DNA from: Spirochaetia bacterium
GTDB lineage: Bacteria > Spirochaetota > Spirochaetia > PWKH01
NCBI GenBank assembly: GCA_007128345.1
Contig: SKXS01000236.1
Span: forward strand, 1-6,161
DNA length: 6,161 nt
Direction: 5' to 3'
The notes beneath the pieces are model-generated. The model was given only the letters and a program-made list of their open reading frames with translations. It had not been told where the DNA came from and made no database searches. Numbering within the stretch: the first letter of the stretch is position 1; every line of letters starts with the position of its first letter. This document shows, piece by piece, positions 5,974-6,161 of this stretch. The position numbers and the translations under genes are program-made.

Positions 5974-6161
5974 TCACCCTTTGTGTGTGTAAAGCATCCA
6001 CCAGGGAGTCCGGGGATGTGCATGGTGTTCGTAGTGGTAGCCGAAGAAGTAGCAGCTCACCATAGCCAGAAAGTGGTTTTTCCGCTGGGTCCTGGCGTTA
6101 TGGGGCTTCATCTCTTCTGTGTGGGGATACCGATGTGGCAGGTAGGTGCCGAAGGCGAACA
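5974..6161 (-). CDS. crtW: CrtW-type carotenoid (beta-carotene) ketolase, C-terminal part (runs off right edge)
   Basis: The last 61 residues of a membrane di-iron oxygenase of the fatty-acid-desaturase/hydroxylase superfamily are readable on the minus strand; the rest lies beyond the window. The fragment reads FGTYLPHR at its start, then PHNARTQRKNHF, then FFGYHYEHHAHPRTPWW near the end. The HYEHH segment is the H-x-x-H-H iron-binding box. FGTYLPHR, together with EHH followed by P-x-x-PWW, is characteristic of CrtW, which adds 4-keto groups to beta-carotene-type rings, as in echinenone or canthaxanthin formation. The fragment resembles the Bacteroidetes-type CrtW more than the plant or algal form, as I remember those sequences. 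The gene converges on the acyltransferase with no bases between the stops. A different desaturase-family hydroxylase is the main alternative. Confidence 0.8.
   Translation of the reverse strand, partial: FAFGTYLPHRYPHTEEMKPHNARTQRKNHFLAMVSCYFFGYHYEHHAHPRTPWWMLYTHKG

Noticed and set aside
5984..5990. Short GT repeat (tgtgtgt) near the end of the ketolase gene
   Set aside because: It is part of the codons for the C-terminal YTHK of the ketolase and too short to be a meaningful repeat.

Overview
The window is a compact, roughly half-GC bacterial chromosomal segment with seven genes, two of them cut by the window edges. I found no RNA genes, CRISPR arrays, insertion sequences or prophage genes. 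The best guess for the organism is a free-living spirochaete (Spirochaeta or Alkalispirochaeta type). This rests on an EIIA-diadenylate cyclase fusion that I associate with that phylum, a bacterial GH3 protein, a HAD-IG 5'-nucleotidase and a carotenoid ketolase. It is an inference at moderate to low confidence, because no single gene here is diagnostic.

Left block (1-2189, minus strand), in order of transcription: a flavin-binding split-barrel (pyridoxamine 5'-phosphate oxidase-like) protein, then a three-domain protein joining a PTS EIIA type-2 domain, a pyruvate-kinase-C-terminal-like segment and a DisA_N/DAC diadenylate cyclase domain, then the N-terminal 101 residues of a HAD-IG 5'-nucleotidase. 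The nucleotidase starts at a TTG only 14 bp after the cyclase stop and has a good AGGAG ribosome binding site. The cyclase and nucleotidase are probably co-transcribed, and the cyclase may also have its own promoter.

Middle block: a 163-bp divergent intergenic region (2190-2352) carries a reasonable sigma70-type promoter for the plus-strand GH3-family acyl-adenylating enzyme (2353-3897). A small unrecognised acidic/basic helical protein of 120 residues follows (3956-4318). Next, on the minus strand, is a UbiA-superfamily membrane prenyltransferase with MenA-like motifs. Its stop codon overlaps that of the small gene in a shared CTAG.

Right block: a 90-bp divergent region (5212-5301) separates the prenyltransferase from a plus-strand PlsC-type acyltransferase (5302-5973). 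The stop of the acyltransferase abuts the stop of a minus-strand gene running off the right edge, which encodes the C-terminus of a CrtW-type carotenoid ketolase. The clustering of a prenyltransferase, an acyltransferase and a ketolase suggests isoprenoid/carotenoid or envelope-lipid metabolism, but the alternating strands mean they are not one operon.

The most notable item is the EIIA-DAC fusion. It suggests c-di-AMP synthesis that responds to the phosphorylation state of a sugar or nitrogen phosphotransferase system. Its catalytic loop reads RHA where the well-studied bacterial enzymes have RHR.
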